Below are positions 42,684 through 51,495 of a stretch of DNA of 64,000 nt, one piece after another. The notes below the pieces were generated by a model. That model had not been told where the DNA came from and searched no databases. It saw nothing but the letters and a program-made list of their open reading frames with translations. The number at the start of each line of letters is the position of its first letter. The stretch's first letter is position 1. Made by a program: the position numbers and the translations under genes. Origin of the DNA: Pedococcus cremeus (GTDB lineage: Bacteria; Actinomycetota; Actinomycetes; Actinomycetales; Dermatophilaceae); NCBI RefSeq assembly GCF_900111375.1, contig NZ_FOHB01000003.1, forward strand, positions 124,001 to 188,000. The letters run 5' to 3'.

Positions 42684-43793
42684 CTACAGCACCCGCCCCA
42701 CAGGCGTGCGGGTCACGAGCAGGTGCGCGACGGCGAACGAGGCGGTCACCGCCAGGGCCGCCAGCAGGGGCGCCTTCACCTCCGCCGGTGCCGGCAGCGG
42801 ACGCAGTGCCATCGCCAGGGCGATGAGCACCGGCGCCTGCAGCACATAGGCCCCGTATGCCGCCCGCGCACCCGCCCGCGCCAGCCGGCCCGGCGAGCGG
42901 TCGTGGGCTGCTGAGAGGCCGACCAGCCACAGCGAGGTGCCGACCGTCACCAGCCCCTCGACGAGGGCCATGGCCGCGGCGGCCCCGTGGAAGCCGCCTG
43001 ACGCCTGCTCCTCCGAGTAGCCGAACGGGCCGCCGAGCAGCACCACCACACCGATGAGGACGACTCCGGTGAGTGCCGACCACCCGGCCCACCGGCGCAG
43101 GCCCCGCGAGACCCCGCAGGTCCACGCTCCCGGGGCGCTCGCGCCGAGGCAGAACAGGCCCAGGCACGAGGCCCACTGCCACAGGTGGAGGCCGAGGACC
43201 TGCGAGCTGTCCACGGGGAAGAACAGCCGCATCCCGAAGGTGCCCACCGCGATCGCGGCGACGTACCACCCGACACGACCCGGCGAGGGCTCGGCCGAGG
43301 GGCGCCGGGCCGGCCACGGCCAGAAGGCGAGCCCGACCGAGAAGAACAGCAGCACCAGCACGAACCACAGCGGGCCGGGGTCCAGGAACGGGTCGCCCTC
43401 GAGGAAGGTCTGCCAGAAGCCGAGGCGCGAGCCACCCACTCGGTCGACCCACCAGAAGCAGAGGGGCCACAGCACCAGGGCGAAGAAGGCCACTGGCAGG
43501 CCGAAGCGCCGGAGCCGGTCGACCACGAAGCGCCGACGGCCCTTGCGGGCCAGCGACCCCGGCGCGAGTGCGCCGCCGATGAAGAAGAAGAGCGGCATGA
43601 GGAACAGCCCCGGCGGGACGAGCAGCACCGACACGACCACCTCGGCCGTGGGGGAGAGGACGACCTCCCGCACCTCCTCGTAGGGCCACGACCCGACCTG
43701 GGCGTACCCCATGACGGCGTGGCCGCTGATGACCGCCACGACTGCGAACGTCTTGAGGCGGTCGAGGAACGCGAGGCGGGCAGGCGTGGGCAT
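42684..43793 (-). CDS. Membrane acyltransferase, family 3
   Basis: A 369-residue acyltransferase with ten or eleven helices; relatives O-acylate sugars or lipids on the cell surface. The N-terminal RLKTFAVVAVISGHAVMGY contains the family histidine. PLFFFIGGALAPGSLARKGRRRFVVDRLRRFGLPV is the cytoplasmic basic loop. GGAGACC precedes ATG 43793; an ATG eight codons earlier lacks a ribosome site. Confidence 0.86.
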   Translation of the reverse strand: MPTPARLAFLDRLKTFAVVAVISGHAVMGYAQVGSWPYEEVREVVLSPTAEVVVSVLLVPPGLFLMPLFFFIGGALAPGSLARKGRRRFVVDRLRRFGLPVAFFALVLWPLCFWWVDRVGGSRLGFWQTFLEGDPFLDPGPLWFVLVLLFFSVGLAFWPWPARRPSAEPSPGRVGWYVAAIAVGTFGMRLFFPVDSSQVLGLHLWQWASCLGLFCLGASAPGAWTCGVSRGLRRWAGWSALTGVVLIGVVVLLGGPFGYSEEQASGGFHGAAAAMALVEGLVTVGTSLWLVGLSAAHDRSPGRLARAGARAAYGAYVLQAPVLIALAMALRPLPAPAEVKAPLLAALAVTASFAVAHLLVTRTPVGRVL

Positions 43794-43955
43794 CAGGGGT
43801 CTCCGCGACCCCAGCATGTCGGCGGTGTGGTGGGGTCCGCCTCACCCGCGGCGGCGGAGACCGGTTCTGAGCACATCGACCGTTCGGTCGGAAACGGGGG
43901 CATCCGGACGCAAAGGCGGCCGTGAGCGGCATACCGGGAACTATCGTGCGGACTC

Positions 43956-45227
43956 GTGCGAGTCCTGTCCCGGCGCCCCCGGCGCACCCTGGCCGTAGCG
44001 GCCGTCGGAACCCTGGCCGCGACCGCCCTCCTGACCGGCGGCGGCGCCGACGCGGCCACGACGTCGGTGGTCTGGTCCAAGAGCGTCAGCTACGGCACCG
44101 TCGTCGGCATCGACGACGGAGACAGCGTCGTCGTGAAGGTGGACGGCGACAGCAGCAGCATCGCCCCGGTGCACATCCGCAACGCCGGCATCCAGACCAT
44201 GGAGACCGGCACCTGCCACGCCGCCCAGGCCACCGCCGCCATGACCGGGCTCGCCAAGGGCAAGCGGGTGCGCCTGTCCATCGCCGACCCGTCGGCGACC
44301 AGCGTCGGACGCCCGATCCGCTACGTCGACGCCTGGAACGGCTCGGCCTGGGTCGACACGCAGCTGCCGATGCTGACGGCGGGCCACGCGCTCCCCATGC
44401 CCGGCTTCGGTGACGCCACCCGCTGGAAGCCCTTCGAGGTTGGCGCGCAGCAGGCGGCCAAGGCGCGGGTCAACCTCTGGGACAACGACTTCTGCGGCTA
44501 CGGGCCCTCGCAGCCGACCCCGCTGAAGGTGTGGATCAACTGGGACGGCAACCTCGACGAGTCGGTGTACCCCAACCAGGAGTGGGTGCGCATCCTCAAC
44601 ACCTCGGCCACGCCGATGTCGCTGAGCGGCTGGTCGATGCGCACGAGCGGGCAGGACTCCTTCTTCTTCCCATCGGGCGCCGTGGTGCCGGCGGCCTCGA
44701 TGGCCACCCTGTACGTCGGCACGGGCACCGCGACGACGACCAGGTTCTACTGGGGCTGGACCAAGCCCAAGTTCGCCAACACCAACGGCTCCACGCGGGG
44801 CGGCGGCGCGTACCTCTACGACGCCCAGGGCGACGTCCGCGCGTGGTCGATGTACCCGTGCGTCTACGCCTGCTCCGACCCGCTGGCCGGCAAGGTGAAG
44901 ATGACCGTGCGCGCCGACGCCCCGGGCACCGACGCGACCAACCTCAACGGGGAGTACGCGACGTTCGCCCCCGCGGGCTCCTACACCGTCGACCTGTCGT
45001 ACAAGGTGGCCACCGCCTTCGGGCACACCTACGAGTTCCCGAAGGGCTCGTACGTGAAGCCGGGGGAGTTCCTCGTCCTGCGGATCGGCAAGGGCACCAG
45101 CACCCGCCTGACCAAGTACTGGGGCAACACCGCACCGGTGCTGGCGAATGCCGGCGGCACCGTCGTGCTGCGCAACCCGGAGAACGTCCGCATCGCCTGC
45201 AAGGCCTGGGGCACCGGCCGCTGCTGA
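43956..45227 (+). CDS. Secreted nuclease-like protein: SNase-type domain plus two lamin-tail domains
   Basis: A 423-residue exported protein. The Arg-rich start and hydrophobic segment end in GGGADAA near residue 34. Residues about 40-185 follow the staphylococcal-nuclease plan: GTVVGIDDGDSVVVKVDG, the active-site-like IRNAGIQTMETGTCH, and GRPIRYVDAW. Two lamin-tail-like beta domains follow (about 188-300 and 308-420), the first with VRILNTSATPMSLSGWSMR and the second with GEYATFAPAG. It may degrade or bind extracellular DNA. TATCGT (43942-43947) lies 8 bp before GTG 43956. Confidence 0.75.
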   Translation: MRVLSRRPRRTLAVAAVGTLAATALLTGGGADAATTSVVWSKSVSYGTVVGIDDGDSVVVKVDGDSSSIAPVHIRNAGIQTMETGTCHAAQATAAMTGLAKGKRVRLSIADPSATSVGRPIRYVDAWNGSAWVDTQLPMLTAGHALPMPGFGDATRWKPFEVGAQQAAKARVNLWDNDFCGYGPSQPTPLKVWINWDGNLDESVYPNQEWVRILNTSATPMSLSGWSMRTSGQDSFFFPSGAVVPAASMATLYVGTGTATTTRFYWGWTKPKFANTNGSTRGGGAYLYDAQGDVRAWSMYPCVYACSDPLAGKVKMTVRADAPGTDATNLNGEYATFAPAGSYTVDLSYKVATAFGHTYEFPKGSYVKPGEFLVLRIGKGTSTRLTKYWGNTAPVLANAGGTVVLRNPENVRIACKAWGTGRC

Positions 45228-45261
45228 ACGGCTACCCAGCCGCTGCCCAGCCTGGTGGGCC

Positions 45262-45279
45262 GCTGAGCCGTTGCTCAGC
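45262..45279. terminator. Short hairpin between convergent genes
   Basis: GCTGAGC-CGTT-GCTCAGC is a 7-bp stem with a 4-nt loop in the 66-bp gap between the nuclease-like gene and the convergent AI-2E permease gene. There is no T-tract, so its strength is uncertain. Confidence 0.4.
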
Positions 45280-45293
45280 CGCTGCAGCGCCCG

Positions 45294-46523
45294 CTACGGC
45301 GACGAGGTCTGACGCGACAGCTGGGGCAGCACCTCGTAGCGCCGGCGGTAGGTCTCGCCGAGGGCCAGCAGCATGGCCACGACCGGCACGGCCAGCAGCG
45401 CCCCGGCCGGCCCGAACAGCGCGGCACCGAGCATGACCGCGGCGAACGCGACGGCCGGGTGCACGTTGACGGCCCTGGCGCTGATGCGGGGCTCGATGGT
45501 CAGGTTCTCCACCTGCTGGTAGAGCACGCCCCAGACCAGGGCCGCCACCCCGATCCACGGCGTCGGCGTCAGGAGCCCCACGAGGACGGGCAGGGTGATG
45601 GCGATGTAGGTGCCGATGGTGGGCACGAACTGCGCGACCAGGCCGGTCCAGAGAGCGAGGGCCAGCCACGACGGCATACCGATGACGAGGAAGACCACGG
45701 CGCTCAGGGTGGCGTTGAGGACGGCCAGGACCACTCGGGCGCCCACGTAGCCACCGGTCTTCTGGGCGGTGACGTCCCACACCGCGACCGTTGCCGGCTG
45801 GAACCGCGGCGGCATGAGGGAGGCGATCCACAGCCGGAACCGTGGCCCGTCGGCGGAGAGGTAGAAGGTGAACAGCGCCATGGTGAAGAGCGAGAACAGG
45901 CCGCCGACGACGGAACCCACCAGTCCGAGGACACCGCCGAGCACGCCACTGGCGTAGGTCGCGACCTGGTTCGGCGTGATGTGCAGCTGGTCGAGGACGT
46001 CCTCGGGTCGGTAGCGGGTGTCGAGGTGGTCGTTGACGAACGTCAGGGTGCGGTCGGCGAGCCCGGGCAGCGCCCGCAGCAGCGCGGCGACCTGCTCGAG
46101 GAGGAGCTGGCCGAACGCCAGGACGAAGAGCACCGCGAACAGGGCGATGCCGAGCATCACCACGGCGGTCGCGGCGCCCCGGCGCATGTGGCGCGCGAGC
46201 ACCCGCACGGCCGGCTCCATCGCCAGGGACAGGAACCACGCCATCAGCACCGTGAAGAGGACCGACCCGCCGTCCGCGATGACGAACCGCAGCACGAGCG
46301 CCACGGCCACGAGGGCCATCAGCACGAAGCCGGTGCGCCACGTGTTGGCCGGGTCGAGGAGCACCAGCCGCCGTGCAGCGGCGTCGGTGGAGCCCGGCTC
46401 CGTGGCCAGATGGGGGGACCGCTCGCGGACGCGTGCCCCGTCTCGTCCTCCCGCAGCGGCCGGGGGAGTCGACGCGGCCGGGGGAGTCGACGCGGCGGCG
46501 GCGTGGTTGCGACGAGCTCTCAT
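45294..46523 (-). CDS. AI-2E family transporter-like permease
   Basis: A 409-residue membrane protein of the PerM/YdiK/TqsA family, with about eight helices and the conserved QQVENLTIEPRI segment near residue 315. The cytoplasmic N terminus carries two exact copies of the hexapeptide STPPAA, encoded by an 18-bp tandem repeat (46458-46493). TAGCGT (minus strand, 46536-46531) lies 7 bp before ATG 46523, giving a leaderless start. The substrate is not known for most family members. Confidence 0.86.
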   Translation of the reverse strand: MRARRNHAAAASTPPAASTPPAAAGGRDGARVRERSPHLATEPGSTDAAARRLVLLDPANTWRTGFVLMALVAVALVLRFVIADGGSVLFTVLMAWFLSLAMEPAVRVLARHMRRGAATAVVMLGIALFAVLFVLAFGQLLLEQVAALLRALPGLADRTLTFVNDHLDTRYRPEDVLDQLHITPNQVATYASGVLGGVLGLVGSVVGGLFSLFTMALFTFYLSADGPRFRLWIASLMPPRFQPATVAVWDVTAQKTGGYVGARVVLAVLNATLSAVVFLVIGMPSWLALALWTGLVAQFVPTIGTYIAITLPVLVGLLTPTPWIGVAALVWGVLYQQVENLTIEPRISARAVNVHPAVAFAAVMLGAALFGPAGALLAVPVVAMLLALGETYRRRYEVLPQLSRQTSSP

Positions 46524-46628
46524 CGTCTCGACGCTAGGGCGGGGACTGGCCGACCACCTCACCCGTTGCGTGCGAGTCCTCGCACCGCCCGGCGAGACCT
46601 CGCGCCCGTGCCCGGGTGGGACACGAAC

Positions 46629-46662
46629 GAGCCCCCTGGCCGCGGTGCGGCACAGGGGGCTC
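46629..46662 (-). terminator. Terminator downstream of tRNA-His
   Basis: GAGCCCCCTG (46629-46638) pairs with CAGGGGGCTC (46653-46662), a 10-bp stem just past the tRNA-His 3' end. On the minus strand only a weak T-containing stretch (GTTCGT) follows. Confidence 0.55.
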
Positions 46663-46670
46663 GGTCCTCG

Positions 46671-46747
46671 TGGGGTGAGTGACGGGACTTGAACCCGCGA
46701 CATCTGCGACCACAACGCAGCGCTCTACCAGCTGAGCTACACCCACC
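46671..46747 (-). tRNA. tRNA-His(GTG) with encoded CCA
   Basis: Acceptor GTGGGTG pairs with CACTCAC (one G-T wobble). An extra 5' G at 46747 can pair with discriminator C, the tRNA-His identity feature. The anticodon arm is CTGCG-TTGTGGT-CGCAG, anticodon GTG. CCA is present in the DNA (46673-46671), unlike the other three tRNAs here. Confidence 0.95.
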
Positions 46748-46753
46748 AAGCAA

Positions 46754-46779
46754 CACGACCGGAGTTTCCGCCGGTCGTG
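46754..46779 (-). terminator. Terminator of orn
   Basis: CACGACCGG (46754-46762) pairs with CCGGTCGTG (46771-46779), a 9-bp stem with an 8-nt loop, placed between the orn stop and tRNA-His. On the minus strand TTGCTTGG follows. Confidence 0.6.
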
Positions 46780-46792
46780 GTGTCAGCGGGGA

Positions 46793-47482
46793 CTATGGTA
46801 CCTGCTCCTCAGGGGTGCTCGTGACCACCCCTTCGGTGGGGCCGTGGGCCGGTGCCGGGTGCTCGACGACGTGTCGAGCGGCGAGCCCGCGGGCGGTGTC
46901 GCTGTCCGGGCCGGGCTGTGCGACGAAGACCGCCTCGCGGTAGTAGCGCAGCTCGGCGATGGACTCGCGGATGTCGGCCAGCGCGCGGTGGCCCCCGGAC
47001 TTGGCAGGGGCGTTGAAGTAGGCCCGCGGGTACCAGCGCCGGGCCAGCTCCTTGACGGAGGACACGTCGATGATCCGGTAGTGCAGGTGGCTCTCGAGCT
47101 CGGGCATGTCCCGGGCGAGGAAGTTGCGGTCGGTGCCCACGGTGTTGCCGCCCAGCGGCGCCTTGCGCGACTCCGGGACCCACTCGCGCACGTACGCCAG
47201 GACCTGTGCCTGGGCCTCCTCGAGCGTGACGCCGTGCTCGAGCTCGTCGAGCAGCCCGGAGGTGGTGTGCATGCCGCGCACGAAGTCGTCCATCTGCTCC
47301 AGTGCCTCGGCCGGTGGCTTGACCACGAGGTCGACCCCGTCACCGAGCTGGTTGAGCTCGAAGTCGGTCACCAGGGCGGCCACCTCGATCAGCGCGTCGC
47401 GCTCGAGGGAGAGGCCGGTCATCTCGCAGTCGATCCAGACGATCCGGTCGTTCACGGAGCGCTCCGTTGGGTTCTGTGCCAC
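46793..47482 (-). CDS. orn: Oligoribonuclease
   Basis: A 229-residue DEDDh exonuclease that degrades 2-5 nt RNAs and pGpG. Catalytic acids are in WIDCEMTGL, in the central NTVGTDRNFLARDMPELE, and in GGHRALADIRESI. The C-terminal 40 residues extend past the usual enzyme end and look unstructured. Two starts are possible: GTG 47482, with TATGGT 6 bp upstream (leaderless, used here), or GTG 47455 with GGAG 6 nt upstream. Confidence 0.92.
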   Translation of the reverse strand: MAQNPTERSVNDRIVWIDCEMTGLSLERDALIEVAALVTDFELNQLGDGVDLVVKPPAEALEQMDDFVRGMHTTSGLLDELEHGVTLEEAQAQVLAYVREWVPESRKAPLGGNTVGTDRNFLARDMPELESHLHYRIIDVSSVKELARRWYPRAYFNAPAKSGGHRALADIRESIAELRYYREAVFVAQPGPDSDTARGLAARHVVEHPAPAHGPTEGVVTSTPEEQVP

Positions 47483-47547
47483 GCGGACACCATAGGGCCA
47501 CCGCACGACACGGGCCGCGTCCAGCGGGCTGCACTAGCCTTCCGGGC

Positions 47548-48747
47548 ATGACGTGGGGACCGACGCACCACCAGCAGGGGTATGCCGCGTGGCCGCCCGA
47601 CGCGTCCGGCCACCAGCCCGCGCCGGTGCACGGCAACCCCACCTCCCGTCCCCTGCTGCGGGGCTGGGTCATCACTGGTGTCGCCCTGGTCGGGTTCGGC
47701 CTGGCGGGCCTGGCGCTCGCGGCCTACTACGGCATGACGCTGGGCGTCCTGACGACCTTCTTCGCCATCGTGCTGGCCGCCATCCCGCTCGCGATCGTCA
47801 TCCCGACCTTCGTCTGGCTCGACCGTTTCGAGGCGGAGCCGACCAAGTACCTCGTGGCCGCCTTCCTGTGGGGCTCCCTCATCGCAGCCCTGCTCGCGGG
47901 CCTGCTGAACACCAGCGCCCACGTGGTGTTCTCGGCGGCCGGCAACCCGGAGCAGGCCCAGCTCACCACCGCGGTCTTCGTGGCGCCCATGGTGGAGGAG
48001 GCCGCCAAGGGCCTGTTCGTGCTGTTGATCTGGCGGCTGCGACGCCGCGAGTTCGACGGAATCACCGACGGGATGGTCTACGCCGGCATCGCCGCCGCCG
48101 GGTTCGCGTTCACCGAGAACATCCAGTACCTCGGCCTGGCCTACGTCGAGGGCGGCCAGCAGGCGTTGACCGGTGTCTTCATCGCCCGCTGCCTGGTCAC
48201 GCCGTTCGCCCACCCGATCTTCACGGTGATGTTCGGCATCGGCGTCGGGGTGGCCGCGACCAGCCGGAGCACCGCCGCGCGAATCGGCGCCCCGCTGCTC
48301 GGCTACGCGATCGCCGTGATGCTGCACGGCATCTGGAACCTGGCCGCCATCAGCGGCGGCCAGGGCCTCATCGCGGTCTTCCTCCTCGTGGAGATCCCCA
48401 TCTTCCTGTCCTTCCTGGGCCTGGTCGTGTGGGCCCGGGCACGGGAGGGACGCCTGATCGGCCGGTTCCTCATGCCGTATGCCGACACCGGCTGGCTCAG
48501 CCCGGCCGAGGTGCGCATGCTCTCGCGCATGTCGCTGCGGCGCAGTGCCCGCATGTGGGCGCAGCAGACCGGCGGACGCCGGGCACTGCGGTCGATGCAG
48601 TCCTTCCAGGACGCCGCCAGCGAGCTCGCCCTGCTGCGGCAGCGGATGTACCACAGCACGGCCGACGCCCGGGCGCTGGAGACGGAGCGGCGACTGCTCG
48701 ACACGATCGTCACCCGGCGCCGGGAGTTCACGGGGATGCCGTACTAG
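47548..48747 (+). CDS. PrsW-family intramembrane glutamic protease
   Basis: A 399-residue membrane protease; relatives cleave anti-sigma factors or stress sensors. A 30-residue Pro/His-rich cytoplasmic start leads to about nine helices. The E150-E151-AAK active-site motif is VAPMVEEAAKGL; the second motif is GFAFTENIQYL; histidines in PFAHPIFT and LHGIWN complete the site. The C-terminal 80 residues are hydrophilic and helical. TAGCCT (47535-47540) lies 7 bp before ATG 47548 (leaderless). The substrate is unknown. Confidence 0.9.
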   Translation: MTWGPTHHQQGYAAWPPDASGHQPAPVHGNPTSRPLLRGWVITGVALVGFGLAGLALAAYYGMTLGVLTTFFAIVLAAIPLAIVIPTFVWLDRFEAEPTKYLVAAFLWGSLIAALLAGLLNTSAHVVFSAAGNPEQAQLTTAVFVAPMVEEAAKGLFVLLIWRLRRREFDGITDGMVYAGIAAAGFAFTENIQYLGLAYVEGGQQALTGVFIARCLVTPFAHPIFTVMFGIGVGVAATSRSTAARIGAPLLGYAIAVMLHGIWNLAAISGGQGLIAVFLLVEIPIFLSFLGLVVWARAREGRLIGRFLMPYADTGWLSPAEVRMLSRMSLRRSARMWAQQTGGRRALRSMQSFQDAASELALLRQRMYHSTADARALETERRLLDTIVTRRREFTGMPY

Positions 48748-48757
48748 CGTTGCGCGG

Positions 48758-49963
48758 GTGCGCACCCTCGAGCTGGCCCACTCCCTCTCCGACGAGATCA
48801 TCGCCCTGCGGCGACGCCTCCACCGCGTGCCCGAGCTGGGCAACGAGCTGCCGATCACCCAGGCCCTGGTGCTCGAGGCGCTCGACGGGCTCGACCTCGA
48901 GGTGTCGGTGGGCAAGGAGGTCTCCTCCGTGGTGGCCGTCCTCCGCGGCGGTGCCGAGCCCGCCGACGGCTGGGAGCGCCAGGTGGTCCTGCTGCGCGGT
49001 GACATGGACGGGCTACCGGTCACCGAGGAGCTGGACCTGGAGTACCGCTCGACACACGAGGGCCTGATGCACGCCTGCGGGCACGATCTCCACGTCGCCG
49101 GGCTGGTCGGGGCCGCCCGCATCCTGCACGCCCTGCGCGACGACCTCGCCGGCGACGTGGTGCTGATGTTCCAGCCGGGGGAGGAGGGCCCGGGGGGCGC
49201 CGCGCCGATGATCCGCGAGGGCCTGCTCGAGGCGGCCGGTCGTCGTGTCGACGCCGCCTACGCGCTGCACGTCTACTCGGCCGAGTTTCCCCGCGGCGTC
49301 TGGTTCGGCCGTCCCGGCCCGCTCATGGCAGCCGTCGACGAGGTCAAGGTCCGCGTGGTGGGCCGGGGCGGACACGGCTCGGCACCGTTCCGCACCAAGG
49401 ACCCGATCCCGGTCGCGTGCGAGATGGTCCTCGCGCTGCAGTCGATGGTCACCCGTACCTTCGACGTCTTCGACCCGGTCGTGGCCACCGTCGGCCGGAT
49501 CGCCGGTGGCACCAAGGAGAACATCATCCCCGACGACGCGGTCTTCGAGGCGACGCTGCGCTCGCTGTCGGACGACACCCGGCTCGCGCTGCGCGAGCGG
49601 GTCGAGCGCCTCGTGCGCGGCATCGCCGCCGCCCACGGCCTCGAGGTGGAGGTCGACTTCACCATCGGCTACCCGGTGACCGTCAACGACCCGGACGAGT
49701 ACGAGTTCGCCCGGGAGACGATCGTCGACCTCTTCGGCCACGAGCGGTACGCCACGATGGTCGAGCCGGAGATGGGCTCGGAGGACTTCTCCTTCGTCGG
49801 CCAGGAGGTCCCGAGCGCCTACGTCAACCTCAGCGTCTGCCCCTCGGACGACTGGGAGGAGGCGCCGGACAACCACTCGCCGCGAGCGGAGTTCGACGAC
49901 GCCTGGCTGCCCGACGCCGCGGCGCTCCTGGCCGAGCTGGCCCTGCGAAGGCTCAGGCGCTGA
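48758..49963 (+). CDS. M20 family amidohydrolase/metallopeptidase
   Basis: A 401-residue dizinc hydrolase of the IAA-amino acid or hippurate hydrolase type. The motif LLRGDMDGLPV, MHACGHDLHVAG, FQPGEEGPGGA and the dimerisation-domain VVGRGGHGSAPFRTKDP are clear. The C-terminal GSEDFSFVGQEVPSAYVNL completes the metal site. The start is GTG 48758, 7 bp after TAGCGT; that -10 begins with the TAG stop of the protease gene. The 3' end overlaps the convergent PPTase gene by 11 bp. Confidence 0.92.
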   Translation: MRTLELAHSLSDEIIALRRRLHRVPELGNELPITQALVLEALDGLDLEVSVGKEVSSVVAVLRGGAEPADGWERQVVLLRGDMDGLPVTEELDLEYRSTHEGLMHACGHDLHVAGLVGAARILHALRDDLAGDVVLMFQPGEEGPGGAAPMIREGLLEAAGRRVDAAYALHVYSAEFPRGVWFGRPGPLMAAVDEVKVRVVGRGGHGSAPFRTKDPIPVACEMVLALQSMVTRTFDVFDPVVATVGRIAGGTKENIIPDDAVFEATLRSLSDDTRLALRERVERLVRGIAAAHGLEVEVDFTIGYPVTVNDPDEYEFARETIVDLFGHERYATMVEPEMGSEDFSFVGQEVPSAYVNLSVCPSDDWEEAPDNHSPRAEFDDAWLPDAAALLAELALRRLRR

Positions 49964-50663
49964 CCAGCCGGACCTGCGCCGGCTGGTCGCTCAGCAGGGC
50001 GACCGCGGCCACGTGCCCCGGCTCGGTGAGCGGGACGTCGGCGAGCTGGACGCCGGTGCTCAACGCGACGTCGCCCTTCCACTGCAGCAGGGCTGCCGGC
50101 TCCTCCGGGCCCGACACGACCACCTGACGGGGGTCGACGGCCAGGCCGTGGCCCGAAGCCTTCAGCACGGCTTCCTTGCGCGCCCACACCAGGGCACGGG
50201 CCACCCCGAGCCGGTCGGGGCCCAGCCGGTCGAGCGCCGGCGCCTCGGACGGGTCGAGGGTCACCGCGTTGAAACCCTCGAAGTCGCTGTCGTCGACCAC
50301 CTCGACGTCCACGCCCACCTCGCCACCCCGGGAGAGGGCCACGACCGCCAGCCCACCGGCATACGACAGGCTCACCGAGAGCTCGGGGTGACCGGCGACG
50401 GTGGGCTTCCCGTGGCGGTGGCTGCCGCAGGTGGCGCAGGTGCGCTCGAAGACGACGGCCTGCGGGGTGCCGCCGACCTGCTCGGCCACGGCGGTGCGCA
50501 GCAGCGCGTGGGCGGTGGTGTAACGGGCCGGGTTGCCCCGGCGGGCGGCCCGCTCGCGCTCGCGGTCGTCGAGCACCTCGGCGAGCGACGGGTCGGTGCT
50601 GACCCGGCGCCACACGATGTCGATGTCCACCGCCACGGAGGCGATCATTGCAGGCTCGGCCAT
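49953..50663 (-). CDS. 4'-phosphopantetheinyl transferase (Sfp type)
   Basis: A 236-residue enzyme loading carrier proteins with phosphopantetheine. VGVDVEVV supplies the conserved magnesium-binding aspartate and glutamate pair, and WARKEAVLKASGHGL is the second signature. A CATCGSHRHGKP segment precedes them and may bind metal. AGGAG lies 7 nt before ATG 50663. No polyketide or peptide synthetase is nearby, so the target is elsewhere. Confidence 0.92.
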   Translation of the reverse strand: MAEPAMIASVAVDIDIVWRRVSTDPSLAEVLDDRERERAARRGNPARYTTAHALLRTAVAEQVGGTPQAVVFERTCATCGSHRHGKPTVAGHPELSVSLSYAGGLAVVALSRGGEVGVDVEVVDDSDFEGFNAVTLDPSEAPALDRLGPDRLGVARALVWARKEAVLKASGHGLAVDPRQVVVSGPEEPAALLQWKGDVALSTGVQLADVPLTEPGHVAAVALLSDQPAQVRLVSA

Positions 50664-50673
50664 GAGGGGACTC

Positions 50674-51495
50674 CTACCGCTGGTGGGGGTGGACGGGGCG
50701 CGCGCTCGGCGCGACGGTGACCACGCGGGCCTGCCAGTCGACGTCGACCGCCTCGAGGGGAACGTACCGGTGCGCCCGGTGCAGCCGGCGGAACAGGACC
50801 CGCAGGACCAGCGGCCCCTGGCGCGGGTCCTCGGTGTAGCCGAGCTCGCTGCCGGTGGCGCGCGGCCCGTAGCTGAGGCCGCGCACCCGCAGCACCCCGA
50901 CCGCGGCCCCGGTCGGTGCCACGGCCTCGGCGCAGACGTCGAGCACGGCGCCGAGGTCCTCGCCCTGCGCGGACCGGACCCGCGCGCCGAGCAGGTCGCT
51001 CAGCAGGTGGCTGCCCGGCCCGGGCGACCACACGTGCTGGGCCGCGTCCTGCACCGGCTCGCCCTCCAACCGGTCCTCCCCGCCCTTGGCGCCGGGGATC
51101 CGCGACACGACGTAGGTCCGGAGCCAGTGCTCGAGGCCCATGCCGGAAGCCAGCACCTGCTGGCCGTGGCGGGTGACCTCCACCGCCGAGCCGATCCGCG
51201 CGACCGCACTCAGCGGCACCACCGTCGGCTGCGAGTCCGCGTCGCTGCGCAGCCGCCGCCAGACGGCCTGCACCCACCGGCCCAGGCTGCCGGGCAGGCG
51301 GGGTCCCAGTCCTCCCGGGCCGCTGACGAACCCGGTGACGAGCAGGCGGCCCTCGTGCTCGCGCAGCACCAGGTTGTCGACGTTGCCGAGGAGCAGGCCC
51401 TCCGGGCCCACGACCTGGTGGTCGGCCACCCGGAGCACGAGGTCGAGCACCTGACCGGTGGCCGGGTGTCCGTGGACCGGCTGCGGCGAGGTCAC
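50674..51495 (-). CDS. PRC-barrel-like protein
   Basis: A 273-residue soluble protein with two beta-rich parts resembling PRC barrels: LGNVDNLVLREHEGRLLVTGFVSG near residue 40 and LLGARVRSAQGEDLGAVLDVCAE near 170. GTG 51495 overlaps the stop of the NRAMP-like transporter gene (GTGA), suggesting a cytoplasmic accessory or regulatory role in metal transport. The assignment is by pattern only. Confidence 0.65.
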   Translation of the reverse strand: MTSPQPVHGHPATGQVLDLVLRVADHQVVGPEGLLLGNVDNLVLREHEGRLLVTGFVSGPGGLGPRLPGSLGRWVQAVWRRLRSDADSQPTVVPLSAVARIGSAVEVTRHGQQVLASGMGLEHWLRTYVVSRIPGAKGGEDRLEGEPVQDAAQHVWSPGPGSHLLSDLLGARVRSAQGEDLGAVLDVCAEAVAPTGAAVGVLRVRGLSYGPRATGSELGYTEDPRQGPLVLRVLFRRLHRAHRYVPLEAVDVDWQARVVTVAPSARPVHPHQR

